The notes: generated from the sequence alone by a model not told the origin. A stretch of DNA of 64,000 bases from Victivallis vadensis (GCF_003096415.1 NZ_QEKH01000006.1:1-64000), one strand, 5' to 3'; positions 26,462 to 36,596 are shown, counted from the stretch's first letter. Numbers and translations are program-made.

Positions 26462-28204
26462 ATGCCAGAGGTCAAGAGTACGCAGAAAGTTGTCGGCGTG
26501 AACGGCAACATGATGACCGTCGAATTCACCGACCGGGTCATGCAGAACGAAGTCGCCTTTGCGAAAGTCGGCGACACCAGATTGAAATGCGAAGTGATCC
26601 GCGTCCGGGGCAACCGCGCGGACTTGCAGGTGTTCGAGAGCACCAACGGCCTGAAGGTGGGCGACGAAGTGGAATTCACCGACGAGCTGTTGAGCGTGGA
26701 GCTCGGTCCGGGGCTGCTCAAGCAGGTCTATGACGGATTGCAGAACCCGCTGAATCTGCTGGCCGAACAATCCGGCTTCTTCCTGAAGCGCGGCCTTTAT
26801 CTGCGCGCGCTCGACCGCGATGTGAAATGGGCGTTCACGCCGATTGCGAAACCCGGCGACAAGGTCCGCCCCGGCGACCGGATCGGCCATGTGCCGGAGG
26901 GGATCATCAAGCACTACATCATGGTTCCGCTGGCGTGGAAGGGCGAGTGGACGCTGCAGACGGTCGCCGCCCCCGGCGAATACACCATCGACGAGGTGAT
27001 GGCGGTCGCGGTGAACGACCAGGGCGAAAGCCGCAGGATCACGATGACCCAGTTCTGGCCGGTCAAGATTCCGATCACCGATTACTCCGAAAAACTGCTG
27101 CCGGAGCGGACCATGATCACCCAGCAGCGCACCATCGACACCTTCTTCCCGGTCGCGGTCGGCGGTACCTTCTGCACCCCCGGTCCGTTCGGAGCGGGCA
27201 AGACGGTGCTGCAGCACGCGATCAGCCGCTACGCCGAAGCCGACGTGGTGATCATCGCGGCGTGCGGCGAGCGCGCCGGTGAAGTGGTGGAAATCCTGCG
27301 CGAGTTTCCCGAACTGGAAGACCCGAAAACCGGCCAGCCGCTGATCAACCGCTCGATCATCATCTGCAATACCAGTTCGATGCCGGTGGCCGCGCGCGAA
27401 GCGTCGGTATATACCGCTGTGACACTGGCCGAATACTACCGCCAGATGGGGCTTAACACACTGCTGCTGGCCGACTCCACCTCCCGCTGGGCGCAGGCGC
27501 TGCGCGAAATGTCCGGCCGCCTGGAGGAGATCCCCGGCGAGGAGGCGTTCCCCGCCTACCTCGAATCGCTGATCGCGAGCTTCTACGAGCGGGCCGGACT
27601 GGTCCGGCTGCGCACCGGCGAGGAAGGCTCCGTGACCATCGGCGGCGCGGTCTCCCCCGCCGGCGGCAACTTCGAAGAGCCGGTCACGCAGGCGACGCTG
27701 AAGGTGGTCGGAGCGTTCCTCGGGCTCTCCCGCGAGCGTTCCGACGCCCGCCGCTACCCGGCGATCCATCCGCTGGACAGCTGGAGCAAATACCGGAGCG
27801 TGGTCGACCGCAAGGAGCTGGATTATGCGCGCGGCATCCTGCGGCAGGGCTCCGAAGTCAACCAGATGATGAAGGTGATCGGCGAAGAGGGCACCAGCCT
27901 CGACGACTTCGTGGTCTACCTCAAGAGCGAATTTCTCGACTACGTCTATCTGCAGCAGAACACCTTCGACGCCGTCGACGGCGCGACGGGAGCCGAACGC
28001 CAGAGATATATGTTTGACCGGATCAGCAAGGTGCTGGAAGGAAGCTTCACGCTTCCCGACAAGGACACCGCCCGCCGCTACTTCCTCGAACTGCGCCAGA
28101 TGTTCATGGATTTGAACTATCTGCCGATGGATTCCGAGGAGTTCAAGCGCCAGGAGGCCGGAATCGAAGCCAAAATCGCGGAACGGAGCAGTGCAAATGC
28201 GTAA
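26462..28204 (+). CDS. atpA: V/A-type ATPase catalytic subunit A
   Basis: The nucleotide-hydrolysing subunit of the V1/A1 head, 580 residues. The P-loop '[11 protein letters not shown]' is near residues 239-249, '[12 protein letters not shown]' follows, and '[33 protein letters not shown]' is the A-subunit signature. The N-terminal barrel and the about 90-residue 'non-homologous' insertion of the A family ('[19 protein letters not shown]') are present. It overlaps the start of subunit B by 8 bases. Confidence 0.96.
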   Translation: MPEVKSTQKVVGVNGNMMTVEFTDRVMQNEVAFAKVGDTRLKCEVIRVRGNRADLQVFESTNGLKVGDEVEFTDELLSVELGPGLLKQVYDGLQNPLNLLAEQSGFFLKRGLYLRALDRDVKWAFTPIAKPGDKVRPGDRIGHVPEGIIKHYIMVPLAWKGEWTLQTVAAPGEYTIDEVMAVAVNDQGESRRITMTQFWPVKIPITDYSEKLLPERTMITQQRTIDTFFPVAVGGTFCTPGPFGAGKTVLQHAISRYAEADVVIIAACGERAGEVVEILREFPELEDPKTGQPLINRSIIICNTSSMPVAAREASVYTAVTLAEYYRQMGLNTLLLADSTSRWAQALREMSGRLEEIPGEEAFPAYLESLIASFYERAGLVRLRTGEEGSVTIGGAVSPAGGNFEEPVTQATLKVVGAFLGLSRERSDARRYPAIHPLDSWSKYRSVVDRKELDYARGILRQGSEVNQMMKVIGEEGTSLDDFVVYLKSEFLDYVYLQQNTFDAVDGATGAERQRYMFDRISKVLEGSFTLPDKDTARRYFLELRQMFMDLNYLPMDSEEFKRQEAGIEAKIAERSSANA

Positions 28205-29495
28205 AGTCTATCACAAAATCATCCATATCGCCGGCAACGTGATCACGGTCGAGGCCGACGACGTCTCCTACAATGAACTGGCGGAGGTCACCAGCGCCCG
28301 CGGCGTCTCGCTCGCTCAGGTGATCCGGCTGGCGGACGGCAAGGTTTCGCTGCAGGTCTTCGCGGGAAGCCGCGGCATCAGCACCGGCGACCAGGTCCGC
28401 TTCCTCGGCCGCCCGATGCAGGTTTCCAGCTCGGACGCGCTGCTCGGGCGCGTGTTCTCCGGCCGCGGCACGCCCCGCGACGGCCGCCCGGAAGTAGTCT
28501 CCGACCTGGTCGAAATCGGCGGTCCTTCGGTGAACCCGGCCAAGCGCGTGATTCCGCGCAACATGATCCGCACCAACATCCCGATGATCGACGTGTTCAA
28601 CACGCTGGTCGAGTCGCAGAAGCTGCCGATCTTCTCGATCGCGGGCGAACCTTACAACGAACTGCTGGCCCGCATCGCGCTGCAGGCCGAGGTCGACATC
28701 ATCATCCTCGGCGGCATGGGCATCAAGCACGACGACTACCTGACCATGAAGCGCACCCTCGACGAACACGGCGCGCTGTCGCGCACGGTGATGTTCGTGC
28801 ACACCGCCGCCGACCCGGTCGTGGAGTGTCTGATGGTGCCGGATATGTCGTTGGCGGTCGCCGAAGCCTATGCGCTCAAGGGCAAGCGGGTGCTCTGTCT
28901 GCTGACCGACATGACCAACTTCGCGGACGCGCTCAAGGAGATCGCGATCACGATGGAACAGATTCCGGCGACCCGCGGTTATCCGGGCGACCTGTACAGC
29001 CAGCTGGCCAGCCGCTATGAAAAGGCGGTGGACTTCGACGGCGCAGGTTCAATCACGATTCTGGCGGTGACCACGATGCCGGGCGACGATGTGACCCACC
29101 CGGTGCCGGACAATACCGGCTACATCACCGAGGGGCAGTTCTATCTGCGCAACGGGCGCATCGAACCCTTCGGTTCGCTGTCGCGGTTGAAGCAGCAGGT
29201 GAACGGCAAGACCCGCTCCGACCACCGCGCGATCATGGACTCGATGATCCGGATGTATTCGGACTACCGCAGCACGCTGGAAAAGCAGTCGATGGGCTTC
29301 CAGATGAGCGCGTGGGACAGCAAGCTGCTGAAATACGGCAAGCTCTTTGAAAAGCATATGATGGACCTGTCGGTGAACATTCCCTTGGAAGAGGCGCTCG
29401 ACCTCGGCTGGAAGATTCTCGCCGACTGCTTCGACCGCAACGAAGTCGGCATCAAGACCGACCTCGTCGATCAGTACTGGCCGAAGAAAAACTGA
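28197..29495 (+). CDS. atpB: V/A-type ATPase regulatory subunit B
   Basis: The non-catalytic subunit of the A3B3 head, 432 residues from the ATG at 28197 with GGAG 9 bases upstream (the GTG at 28191 is less likely). It has '[34 protein letters not shown]', which lacks a Walker A lysine as expected for B, then '[44 protein letters not shown]'. The family match is unambiguous. It precedes subunit D by 17 bases. Confidence 0.96.
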   Translation: MRKVYHKIIHIAGNVITVEADDVSYNELAEVTSARGVSLAQVIRLADGKVSLQVFAGSRGISTGDQVRFLGRPMQVSSSDALLGRVFSGRGTPRDGRPEVVSDLVEIGGPSVNPAKRVIPRNMIRTNIPMIDVFNTLVESQKLPIFSIAGEPYNELLARIALQAEVDIIILGGMGIKHDDYLTMKRTLDEHGALSRTVMFVHTAADPVVECLMVPDMSLAVAEAYALKGKRVLCLLTDMTNFADALKEIAITMEQIPATRGYPGDLYSQLASRYEKAVDFDGAGSITILAVTTMPGDDVTHPVPDNTGYITEGQFYLRNGRIEPFGSLSRLKQQVNGKTRSDHRAIMDSMIRMYSDYRSTLEKQSMGFQMSAWDSKLLKYGKLFEKHMMDLSVNIPLEEALDLGWKILADCFDRNEVGIKTDLVDQYWPKKN

Positions 29496-29512
29496 ACGGA
29501 CGGTGATGCGGC

Positions 29513-30124
29513 ATGGCTAAGATCAAGTTCACCAAAACCGAGCTGAAAAAGCAGCAGGACGCGCAAAAGCAGTTCAAGCGTTTCCTGCCGACGCTGCAGC
29601 TCAAGAAGCAGCAGCTCCAGATGGAGGTCCGCCAGAGCACCGAAATGCTCAACGCAAACCTCGCCGCCCAGCGCGAACTGGTCGAACGCATGACCGGGCT
29701 GCTGGAGCTGTTCGGCGACGCCGGCGCGGCGGCCTTCATCGCCGACCATGTGAAAGTGAAGTCCGTGCGCAAAGGCAGCTCGAACATCGCCGGCATCACG
29801 ATCCCGACTTTCGAATCGGTGGAGTTCGAGAACATCCCGTGGGATATCTTCGACACCGACTGGTACGTGGACGATGCGATTCAGGCGTTGCGCGACGCGG
29901 TGTCGCTGAAGGAGGCGTACAAGGTTCTGGAAGTGCAGCATCGGCTGCTCTCCGCCGAACTGCGCACCACCAGCCAGCGGGTGAACCTGTTCGAAAAGGT
30001 GAAGATCCCGGAGTGCCGCGAGAACATCCGCCGCATCCGGATCATGCTCGGCGACCTCGACACCAGCGCGGTGGCGCGCTGCAAGATCGCAAAACGCAAA
30101 TCCGCCGAAGCCGCCTCGTTCTGA
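29513..30124 (+). CDS. V/A-type ATPase subunit D (central shaft)
   Basis: The rotor shaft subunit, 203 residues and largely coiled coil. The N-terminus 'KFTKTELKKQQDAQKQFKRFLPTLQLKKQQLQ' and C-terminus 'FEKVKIPECRENIRRIRIMLGDLDTSAVARCKIAKRK' are typical of subunit D. A strong terminator follows 23 bases after the stop, so the operon ends here. Subunits I and K, which normally follow in this operon type, are absent. Confidence 0.93.
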   Translation: MAKIKFTKTELKKQQDAQKQFKRFLPTLQLKKQQLQMEVRQSTEMLNANLAAQRELVERMTGLLELFGDAGAAAFIADHVKVKSVRKGSSNIAGITIPTFESVEFENIPWDIFDTDWYVDDAIQALRDAVSLKEAYKVLEVQHRLLSAELRTTSQRVNLFEKVKIPECRENIRRIRIMLGDLDTSAVARCKIAKRKSAEAASF

Positions 30125-30146
30125 GCCGGATCAAATCTATTTTTCA

Positions 30147-30178
30147 CGCAGTCTAATCAAATAGACTGCGTTTTTTAT
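30147..30178 (+). terminator. Rho-independent terminator of the V-ATPase operon
   Basis: CGCAGTCTA (30147-30155), loop ATCAAA, TAGACTGCG (30162-30170), then TTTTTT. A perfect 9-bp stem with a U-tract. Confidence 0.92.
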
Positions 30179-30220
30179 TCCGTGAACGTAAAAATATTTC
30201 AATATTTTCAGTATTTCTCC

Positions 30221-30248
30221 TTGACATTTTCCATAAAATAAATATAAT
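30221..30248 (+). promoter_or_regulatory. Promoter of the methyltransferase/phosphotransferase pair
   Basis: TTGACA (30221-30226), a 16-base spacer and TATAAT (30243-30248), both consensus. It lies 156 bases before the methyltransferase start, leaving a long leader. Confidence 0.8.
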
Positions 30249-30282
30249 TAATGAGAGTGATTTTAGCTTATCATTTGGCTTT

Positions 30283-30356
30283 AGCACTTTGTATGACAGT
30301 TCCTTTGTATTTTATCGGCCGTCCAAAACTTAAGTGCTTTGAACGGCTGATTTTTT
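30283..30356 (+). promoter_or_regulatory. Attenuator-like leader with terminator and pseudoknot potential
   Basis: Between promoter and first gene, GCCGT-c-CAAA (30318-30327) pairs with TTTG-a-ACGGC (30338-30347), followed by TGA and six T (30351-30356), like an intrinsic terminator. The loop contains AAGTGCT (30332-30338), complementary to AGCACTT (30283-30289) upstream. That pairing would form a pseudoknot or compete with the terminator. This suggests conditional read-through; no known riboswitch class is recognised. Confidence 0.5.
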
Positions 30357-30404
30357 CCTGTAAAATCAAGCAATACTATCAAATCAGTCAAAAGGCGGGA
30401 AACC

Positions 30405-31034
30405 ATGGTGCGGACAGAGCAGAACTGGGAAAATTCATTTCATTTTTTCTGGCGTTTCATTCACAATCCGTTGAAAATCGGCGCATTACGCCCTTCTTCC
30501 GCTCAATTATGCCGCGCGACCGTCAAAGCAATAGAACCGGAAAAATGCCGATGCGTCGTGGAATTGGGCCCCGGCACCGGAGTCATTACACAATACTTAC
30601 TGAACTCCATTGATCCGCAAAGTCGTTTTCTGGCAGTTGAAATTGATCCGGTTTTTCACGAAAATCTACAGAAACGTTTTCCGGGAACCGCGATCCACCG
30701 GGGCGACGCGGAAGATTTGGGAAAATGGTTACAGCCCCAGAAAAGCGGGTTGGCTGACGCCGTGGTTTCCGGCCTGCCCTGGACCTTGTTTACAGAAAGT
30801 CAATGCCGTTCAATCCTCGCTGAAATTGCATCCTGTATGCAGCCCGATGGTATATTCGTCACACTGTGTTACTGGCATGCCCAGTGGCTGCCGAGCGGCT
30901 TGAGGCTGAAAAAATTGCTGAAGGACTATTTTGACGCCGTGGAGATGACGGATACCGTCTGGACCAACGTACCGCCGATTTTCCTGTTCCGCTGTTCCGG
31001 ACGACGGCTGACTCCGAAAAAAGAAAAAAGATGA
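30405..31034 (+). CDS. PmtA-like SAM-dependent methyltransferase
   Basis: A 209-residue class I methyltransferase. 'FWRFIHNPLKIGALRPSSAQLCRATV' is the N-terminal signature of phospholipid N-methyltransferase (PmtA) relatives, 'VVELGPGTGVITQYLL' is the SAM motif, and 'FLAVEIDP' and 'GDAEDL' follow. Relatives methylate phosphatidylethanolamine or other lipids; rRNA adenine dimethylases share the fold. GGCGGG precedes the ATG. Its stop overlaps the next ATG (ATGA). Base composition is AT-richer than the flanks, suggesting acquisition. The substrate is inferred. Confidence 0.72.
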   Translation: MVRTEQNWENSFHFFWRFIHNPLKIGALRPSSAQLCRATVKAIEPEKCRCVVELGPGTGVITQYLLNSIDPQSRFLAVEIDPVFHENLQKRFPGTAIHRGDAEDLGKWLQPQKSGLADAVVSGLPWTLFTESQCRSILAEIASCMQPDGIFVTLCYWHAQWLPSGLRLKKLLKDYFDAVEMTDTVWTNVPPIFLFRCSGRRLTPKKEKR

Positions 31035-33058
31035 AAAGTTGGCTGACAAAAGTCGACGGGATATGGCAGCTGCTGCTGACGCTCTTCGTCTTCGGCATAT
31101 TCAGCTTGATGTCATCATGTCTGCGTCCTTCCTATTGGGATATTACGCCGTACCGCCTGCTGGGAGCGCTGGGAATGGGACTATGCGTGTATGGTTTATA
31201 TCTTTCCCCGTTGAAACAAGGATTTCGGATTTGCGTGACGATGTCGCTGTTTTTTTTATTGCTTCTGGTGGAATTGGCGGAATTCTGTTGCTACTGGGCC
31301 ACGGGAAATGAAATCTCCGTCGAAGTGCTTTGCAATGTCAATTTCACCAATCTCGGTATGGGAATTATTCTTTATCCGTGGGAAATCGTCGGTGGAATGT
31401 TCGTCTGGTTCGCCATGATTGCCGCGTTTTTCTTTGTATTCCGGCGAAAACCGAAAGGAGCCGTGCCCAAGGCGACGTGGTTGTTGTTGCTGCTGTTGGG
31501 AGGCGGGCTGACGGCAAGTTGTTCCTCGCTGCCCAAATTGGGCCGCCTGTATCCGAATCTCTGCCGTTTTGGAAAAATCAGGAATTTCGATTTGCAGTTC
31601 TATCGCAATTGCGGCATCAAGCTGGGTAACGTCACTCGGGAACAGGTCGTCGCCACGCCAGGTAAAAACCTGGTTTTTATTTACATGGAAAGTTTTGAAC
31701 GCACCTATCTGGATGAGAAACTCTTCCCCGGAGCGGCTCCGAACCTCCAGGCCTTACGGCAACAGGCGCTGAATTTCGACTGTATTTCAAATGCCTGGAA
31801 TGCCAACCTCTCTTTCGGCGGGATGTATGCTTCCTTCACCGGCAGCGTATTGACACCGCGTCATCTGCCGGCCGGCCTGAACAGCGGCATTAATATGGGG
31901 TTCGGTTCCCGCATGGCCTCTTTTCCATGGATTCTGCATCAGGCAGGTTATCGTCAAATGTTCATCCTGGGGCCGGAAGTGGAATTCGCAGGAGTAAACG
32001 TCCTGCTGGAACGCGAAGGATTTGATGAAATGATTTCCTGCGGAACCCGGGGAGAATCTCCCCGGCATTGGGGGTGCTATGACCGGGAGCTTTTCGAATA
32101 TGCCTTCGACAAGTATCGGCAACTGATTGCCGGGAAACAGCCTTTTCATCTTATGCTTTTCACGATCGACACGCATGCGCCGAATGGTTTTGTCGATCCG
32201 GAATCCATTCCGTTTGAACAGGGGACAGGCCAACCGGATCTTCTGAAGGCAATTCATAAAACTGATTATGAAGTCAGCCGCTTCATCCGCCGCCTCCAAG
32301 AAACTCCGGGATGGGAAAATACCTGCGTAATTCTGGCTTCCGATCATCTGGCTCCACCGAATACCCTGACCGACCGCCTGGAGAAAAGTCCCCGCAGATA
32401 CCACCTTAACATGGTATTGAATTCAGGAAAAACCGGCGTTGTAACCACACCGGGTAAAACATTTGACATTGCTCCCACGGTATTGGAACTTCTGCAAGTT
32501 CGCCATAATTATCTCTTTCCGATCGGAGAAAGTCTGCTTGGCCAGCCGGATCCCCGCCGTCTGGCGGAACACGAAGACTTTAAGAACGCAATCGATTCCT
32601 ATACCATGATGCGCAGTGATATCGCGATATCAGACCATCCGACAATCGCCGTGCAAACCCGGCCTCTTCTGGGAATTTCCGTGGATGGTATGCTGTTGCC
32701 GCTGTTCGTCGGAAACGGGATACAGCGACTGCCGGCCCCAAATGAATGTATATGGATCACAATTTCTCCAAACAAAAAGCAGATCAGTCACCAGCTCATC
32801 ACGAATGGAGCGGATATGCTGGCAAGCGTCAGACAGAAAAAATCATACGATATCCACATCGTTCTGTGCCACAAAAGCGAATTGCAGAAAACGGAAAAAA
32901 CGACGGAAAAAACAATGTGGCTTCTCGGCGTCGGGCAAATGAAAAATTGGAATTGGACAAGCGGAGACCGACCGGAACAATTGAGCGTCAACTGGAATAA
33001 CGGAACCTCCCCCAATTGGTTCGGCCGAAAAAAACACGAATTGCGGCAGGAACCGTGA
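31031..33058 (+). CDS. LTA-synthase/MdoB-like membrane phosphotransferase (sulfatase superfamily)
   Basis: A 675-residue inner-membrane enzyme. About five transmembrane helices lie in the first 170 residues, followed by an extracytoplasmic alkaline-phosphatase-superfamily domain (about 205-520). Visible motifs are 'NLVFIYMESFERTYLDE' (first metal ligand region), 'NANLSFGGMYASFTGS' (nucleophile region), 'FTIDTHAPNG' and 'ASDHLAPP' (metal-binding D-H). LtaS and MdoB/OpgB transfer phosphoglycerol from phosphatidylglycerol to glycans or lipids; EptA-type phosphoethanolamine transferases are related. Pairing with a PmtA-like methyltransferase suggests decoration of surface lipid or glycan head groups (inference). 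The gene is AT-richer than its neighbours. Confidence 0.78.
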   Translation: MKSWLTKVDGIWQLLLTLFVFGIFSLMSSCLRPSYWDITPYRLLGALGMGLCVYGLYLSPLKQGFRICVTMSLFFLLLLVELAEFCCYWATGNEISVEVLCNVNFTNLGMGIILYPWEIVGGMFVWFAMIAAFFFVFRRKPKGAVPKATWLLLLLLGGGLTASCSSLPKLGRLYPNLCRFGKIRNFDLQFYRNCGIKLGNVTREQVVATPGKNLVFIYMESFERTYLDEKLFPGAAPNLQALRQQALNFDCISNAWNANLSFGGMYASFTGSVLTPRHLPAGLNSGINMGFGSRMASFPWILHQAGYRQMFILGPEVEFAGVNVLLEREGFDEMISCGTRGESPRHWGCYDRELFEYAFDKYRQLIAGKQPFHLMLFTIDTHAPNGFVDPESIPFEQGTGQPDLLKAIHKTDYEVSRFIRRLQETPGWENTCVILASDHLAPPNTLTDRLEKSPRRYHLNMVLNSGKTGVVTTPGKTFDIAPTVLELLQVRHNYLFPIGESLLGQPDPRRLAEHEDFKNAIDSYTMMRSDIAISDHPTIAVQTRPLLGISVDGMLLPLFVGNGIQRLPAPNECIWITISPNKKQISHQLITNGADMLASVRQKKSYDIHIVLCHKSELQKTEKTTEKTMWLLGVGQMKNWNWTSGDRPEQLSVNWNNGTSPNWFGRKKHELRQEP

Positions 33059-33281
33059 TCCTGCAAATGGCGGAACTCAGAGATAACCAGCCGCGCGCAA
33101 GATTGCGGCCGTGGGGAGCAAAACACATCTTCCAGCCAGCTCTTCCAATTTTCAAAGGTGCCCGTAAATCATAAAAAGTGAACCGGGTCCCTTTCCCCCA
33201 TGGCGCGAAATGGAGAAATGCGACTGGCGTTTTCAAGAAAAACGTGATAAAGTATCCAATGTCAATACGGAGGGAAACAGG

Positions 33282-33875
33282 ATGGACCGGAAAGTGATTG
33301 CGCTGGATATCGGACAGGTTTGCGTGCAGGTGCGCGGCGAACTCTGCTTTGCAAAGCTGGGCTACCGTTCGGCGGCGGAAGTGCCGCGGGAACTGTTCGT
33401 GCTGAATGACGAGATGGAAAAGGGACGGCTCACCGCGGACGAGTATTTTGAAAGATTCCGGGAACTGACCGGATCGGAGCTGGACAAGGAGGCGATGCTT
33501 GAAGCGTTCTGCTCGATCATCGCCGCACCGGTGCCGGGTATGAGCGAACTGGTTGCCCGACTGCCGGGACACGGGATCCGGCCGGTCTTTTTCTCCAACA
33601 CCTCCTGCCTCCATCTGGAACGGGTACGGCAAATTTTCGCCGGGGCCGCCGCCGTCCCCGAGGGCGTATACAGCTTCGAAGTCGGCGCGATGAAGCCGGA
33701 ATCGGCGATCTACGAAGCATTCGAGCAGCGGTACGGCCGTCCCGCGCTCTACGTGGACGACCGTCCCGACCTGATCGCCGCCGCCCGTGAGCGCGGCTGG
33801 GAAGCCCACTGTTTCAACGGCGCGGCGGATCTCGAAAAAACCCTGCGAAACCGGCTGCTTGTTCATTGCAATTGA
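33282..33875 (+). CDS. HAD-superfamily hydrolase (YihX-like)
   Basis: A 197-residue cytoplasmic phosphatase-like protein. The N-terminus 'VIALDIGQVCVQV' is the HAD motif I in the 'D-x-G-x-V' form seen in YihX-type HAD-IA enzymes, motif II is 'FFSNTS', and the C-terminal 'VGAMKPESAIYEAF' and 'YVDDRPD' supply motifs III and IV. YihX dephosphorylates alpha-glucose-1-phosphate; the substrate here is unknown. The start at 33282 has GGAGGG upstream; the longer frame from 33210 does not. Confidence 0.85.
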   Translation: MDRKVIALDIGQVCVQVRGELCFAKLGYRSAAEVPRELFVLNDEMEKGRLTADEYFERFRELTGSELDKEAMLEAFCSIIAAPVPGMSELVARLPGHGIRPVFFSNTSCLHLERVRQIFAGAAAVPEGVYSFEVGAMKPESAIYEAFEQRYGRPALYVDDRPDLIAAARERGWEAHCFNGAADLEKTLRNRLLVHCN

Positions 33876-33962
33876 AAGCGTGCCGCATTATATTACTATT
33901 TGAGAAAATTCCTGTCTTTGAATTCAATAAAACGGCAATCTTTAAACGGGTAGTGGCGATCG

Positions 33963-36596
33963 ATGGCGAATGAGGCGGTCATCCGGGAGAAAACGGACTC
34001 CGGCTTCCGGGTACGGTATATTTTTTATTTTGCGCTGGTGCTGCTGGCGTTTCTGGCGATCGTCTCCTATTCGCCGGCGGACGCGGCATCGGTAACCGGC
34101 GGCGTGGATGCTCCACCGGCCAACTGGATCGGCAACCTCGGCGCGCACCTCGGCTACTGGCTGTTCAATCTTTTCGGGCTGGCCACTTACGTACTGCTGG
34201 TGCTGACCCTGCTGCGGACGGTGCGGACCCTGCTGCCCGGCCGGGGAAGGCCGTGGATGTTCCTGATGGGCGAAGCGCTGCTGCTGCTGGGCGTGATGCT
34301 GCTCTTCGCCCTCTCTCCGAATCCCTTCGTGTACCTGACCGACAAGCTCGGCATCGGACGCACCGGCATGCCCGAGCTGGCGCTCTCCGGCGGCACCATC
34401 GGCCAGGTGCTGGCCGCTCCCGCCGTCGAGGATCTGGGCGTTTCGGAAGGAATCCTGCGCAATCTGATCGGCGCGGTCGGCACCACCATTTTCGGCTGGG
34501 CGCTGCTGACCGGCGGCCTGGTGGTGATCTATTTTTCGGATTGGCACGCGCTGTTCCGCGACTACGTATTCAGCGGAGCGGTCCGCCCGGAAGCCGTTCC
34601 GGCTCAGGAACAGGCGGTACAGGCCGTCAATCCGGCGGAATACCGTTCCGCGGCCCCGGTCCCCGGCGGTCTTTTCGGCAGCGCCCGCGCCGCGCTGGAG
34701 GCGTTGCGCGCCAAGCACATGCATCAACCGGTGGCGGAACCGCCCCCGCCGGTGCCGCCTGTGATCGAGGAGCCGGAACTGGTTCCGATTCCGGAAGCCC
34801 CGGAGATTCCGGCCATGCCTGCGGCGCCGCGCCCCGTCCCTGCTCCCGCTCCCATTTCGGAGCCGCCTCCGCCCGTGGCGCCCGTCGCATCGGCGGCCGC
34901 TCCCGAGCCTCCGCCCGTGCCGGTTGCCCCGGCAGTTTCCCCGGTTGCCGCGCCGCCTCCTGCGTCGACGCCGGCGCCGGTTCCGGCTCCGCCTGCATTC
35001 GAACCGCCTCCGCCGGCACGCACTCCCACGATGAACGTTCAGGTCGCGGAACGCGGCGAAAAGGCGAGCGCCGTCCACGCCGCCGAATATGTGCTGCCGC
35101 CGATTTCGATGTTGAGCAAAGGGAACGACTCCAACGAACAGGACACCACTGAAATCGAACGGCTTCAGCTGATTCTGCAGCGCACCCTCGACAGCTTCAA
35201 GGTGCCGGGCGTGGTCACCGATTATATCGCCGGTCCGCGCATCATCCGCTTTGAAATTTCGCTGGATGAAGGAGTCAACGTGAAAAAGGTCGAGCAGATC
35301 GCCGACAATATCGCGATGAACCTCTCCGCCAAAAGCGTCCGCGTGCTCGCGCCGATTCCGGGGCGCAACGTGGTCGGCATCGAGGTGCCGAAAAGCCGCT
35401 CCGAAGCGGTTTTCATGCGTTCTCTGATGGAAACCGACGCCTGGCACAACACCAAATCCGGCATCCCGATCGTGCTCGGCAAGGATGTCGCGGGCAATCC
35501 GGTGATCCTCGACCTCGCCAAAGCGCCGCACCTGCTGATCGCGGGCGCGACCGGTTCCGGCAAGTCGGTCTGCATGAATACGCTGATTTCCAGTCTGCTT
35601 TTCCGCTTCAGCCCGGATGAGCTGCGGCTGATCATGGTCGACCCCAAAATCGTGGAATTTGAAGATTACAAGCGGCTGCCGCACCTGATCACCCCGGTGA
35701 TCAACGATTCGCGCAAGGTGCCGATCGCCCTGCGCTGGGCAGTCACCGAGATGGAAAACCGCTACAAAATCCTCGCTCGCGCCGGTGTGAAGAAGCTGGC
35801 CGAATATAACAGCCGCCCCGCTTCGCCGGAGCCGATTCTGGACCAGGAGGGCAAGCCGATCCCGGACAAGATGCCGATCCTGATCGTGATCATCGACGAG
35901 CTGGCCGAACTGATGATGACCGACGCCCGCAAGGACTCCGAAACCTACATCGCCCGCATCGCCCAGCTGGGCCGTGCTGCCGGCGTCCATATCGTGGTCG
36001 CGACCCAGCGCCCCTCGACCCAGATCGTGACCGGCGTGATCAAGGCGAACCTGCCGACCCGCATCGCATTCCGTGTCGGCCAGATGATCGACAGCCGCGT
36101 GATCCTCGACCAGAACGGCGCGGAAAAATTGCTCGGCATGGGCGACATGCTCTTCCTCGCGCCGGGCGGGATGGAACTCGAACGCGTGCAGGGCGCGCTG
36201 GTGGCGGATGCGGACATCAAACAGGTGGTCAAATTCGTCTCCGACCAGCGTGCGCAGAGCTTCAACAGCCAGGTGGTTGCGGAGGAAGAGGAGGTCGACG
36301 GGGAGGACGATCCGAACCTGACCGACTACGACGACCAGGATTACTCGGACATCGCGCCGCTGATCCGGAAATACGTGCAGCCGGGCGACGACGACAACAT
36401 CAAAAAGGCGCTGGAAGTGGTGGTCCTCGACCGCAAGGTCAGCACCAGCTATCTGCAGCGCCGGCTGAAGATCGGCTACAACCGCGCGGCGGAGATCATC
36501 GACATTCTGGAGGAGCGCGGCATTGTCGGCCCGCCTTCCGGCAGCGGCAACAAACGTGAAATCCTGATCTTCGACGGCATGGAGATCAACGAATAA
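33963..36596 (+). CDS. ftsK: FtsK/SpoIIIE DNA translocase
   Basis: An ATP-driven double-stranded DNA pump at the division septum that clears the chromosome and aids dimer resolution. It has 877 residues. Four transmembrane helices lie within about residues 20-200, followed by a Pro/Ala-rich linker (about 225-365), the alpha/beta motor with Walker A 'GATGSGKS' (528-535), 'IDELAELMM' and 'RAAGVHIVVATQRPS', then the gamma winged helix (about 815-877, 'TSYLQRRLKIGYNRAAEIIDILEERGIVG') that reads KOPS-like sites. The linker is GC-rich and repetitive, so reverse-strand frames there are spurious. The Shine-Dalgarno sequence is weak. Confidence 0.95.
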   Translation: MANEAVIREKTDSGFRVRYIFYFALVLLAFLAIVSYSPADAASVTGGVDAPPANWIGNLGAHLGYWLFNLFGLATYVLLVLTLLRTVRTLLPGRGRPWMFLMGEALLLLGVMLLFALSPNPFVYLTDKLGIGRTGMPELALSGGTIGQVLAAPAVEDLGVSEGILRNLIGAVGTTIFGWALLTGGLVVIYFSDWHALFRDYVFSGAVRPEAVPAQEQAVQAVNPAEYRSAAPVPGGLFGSARAALEALRAKHMHQPVAEPPPPVPPVIEEPELVPIPEAPEIPAMPAAPRPVPAPAPISEPPPPVAPVASAAAPEPPPVPVAPAVSPVAAPPPASTPAPVPAPPAFEPPPPARTPTMNVQVAERGEKASAVHAAEYVLPPISMLSKGNDSNEQDTTEIERLQLILQRTLDSFKVPGVVTDYIAGPRIIRFEISLDEGVNVKKVEQIADNIAMNLSAKSVRVLAPIPGRNVVGIEVPKSRSEAVFMRSLMETDAWHNTKSGIPIVLGKDVAGNPVILDLAKAPHLLIAGATGSGKSVCMNTLISSLLFRFSPDELRLIMVDPKIVEFEDYKRLPHLITPVINDSRKVPIALRWAVTEMENRYKILARAGVKKLAEYNSRPASPEPILDQEGKPIPDKMPILIVIIDELAELMMTDARKDSETYIARIAQLGRAAGVHIVVATQRPSTQIVTGVIKANLPTRIAFRVGQMIDSRVILDQNGAEKLLGMGDMLFLAPGGMELERVQGALVADADIKQVVKFVSDQRAQSFNSQVVAEEEEVDGEDDPNLTDYDDQDYSDIAPLIRKYVQPGDDDNIKKALEVVVLDRKVSTSYLQRRLKIGYNRAAEIIDILEERGIVGPPSGSGNKREILIFDGMEINE

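Noticed and set aside
30251-30613. A 120-codon frame beginning just after the island promoter.
   Set aside because: Its ATG lies at or before the expected transcription start, it overlaps the methyltransferase gene in another frame, and the terminator hairpin lies inside it.
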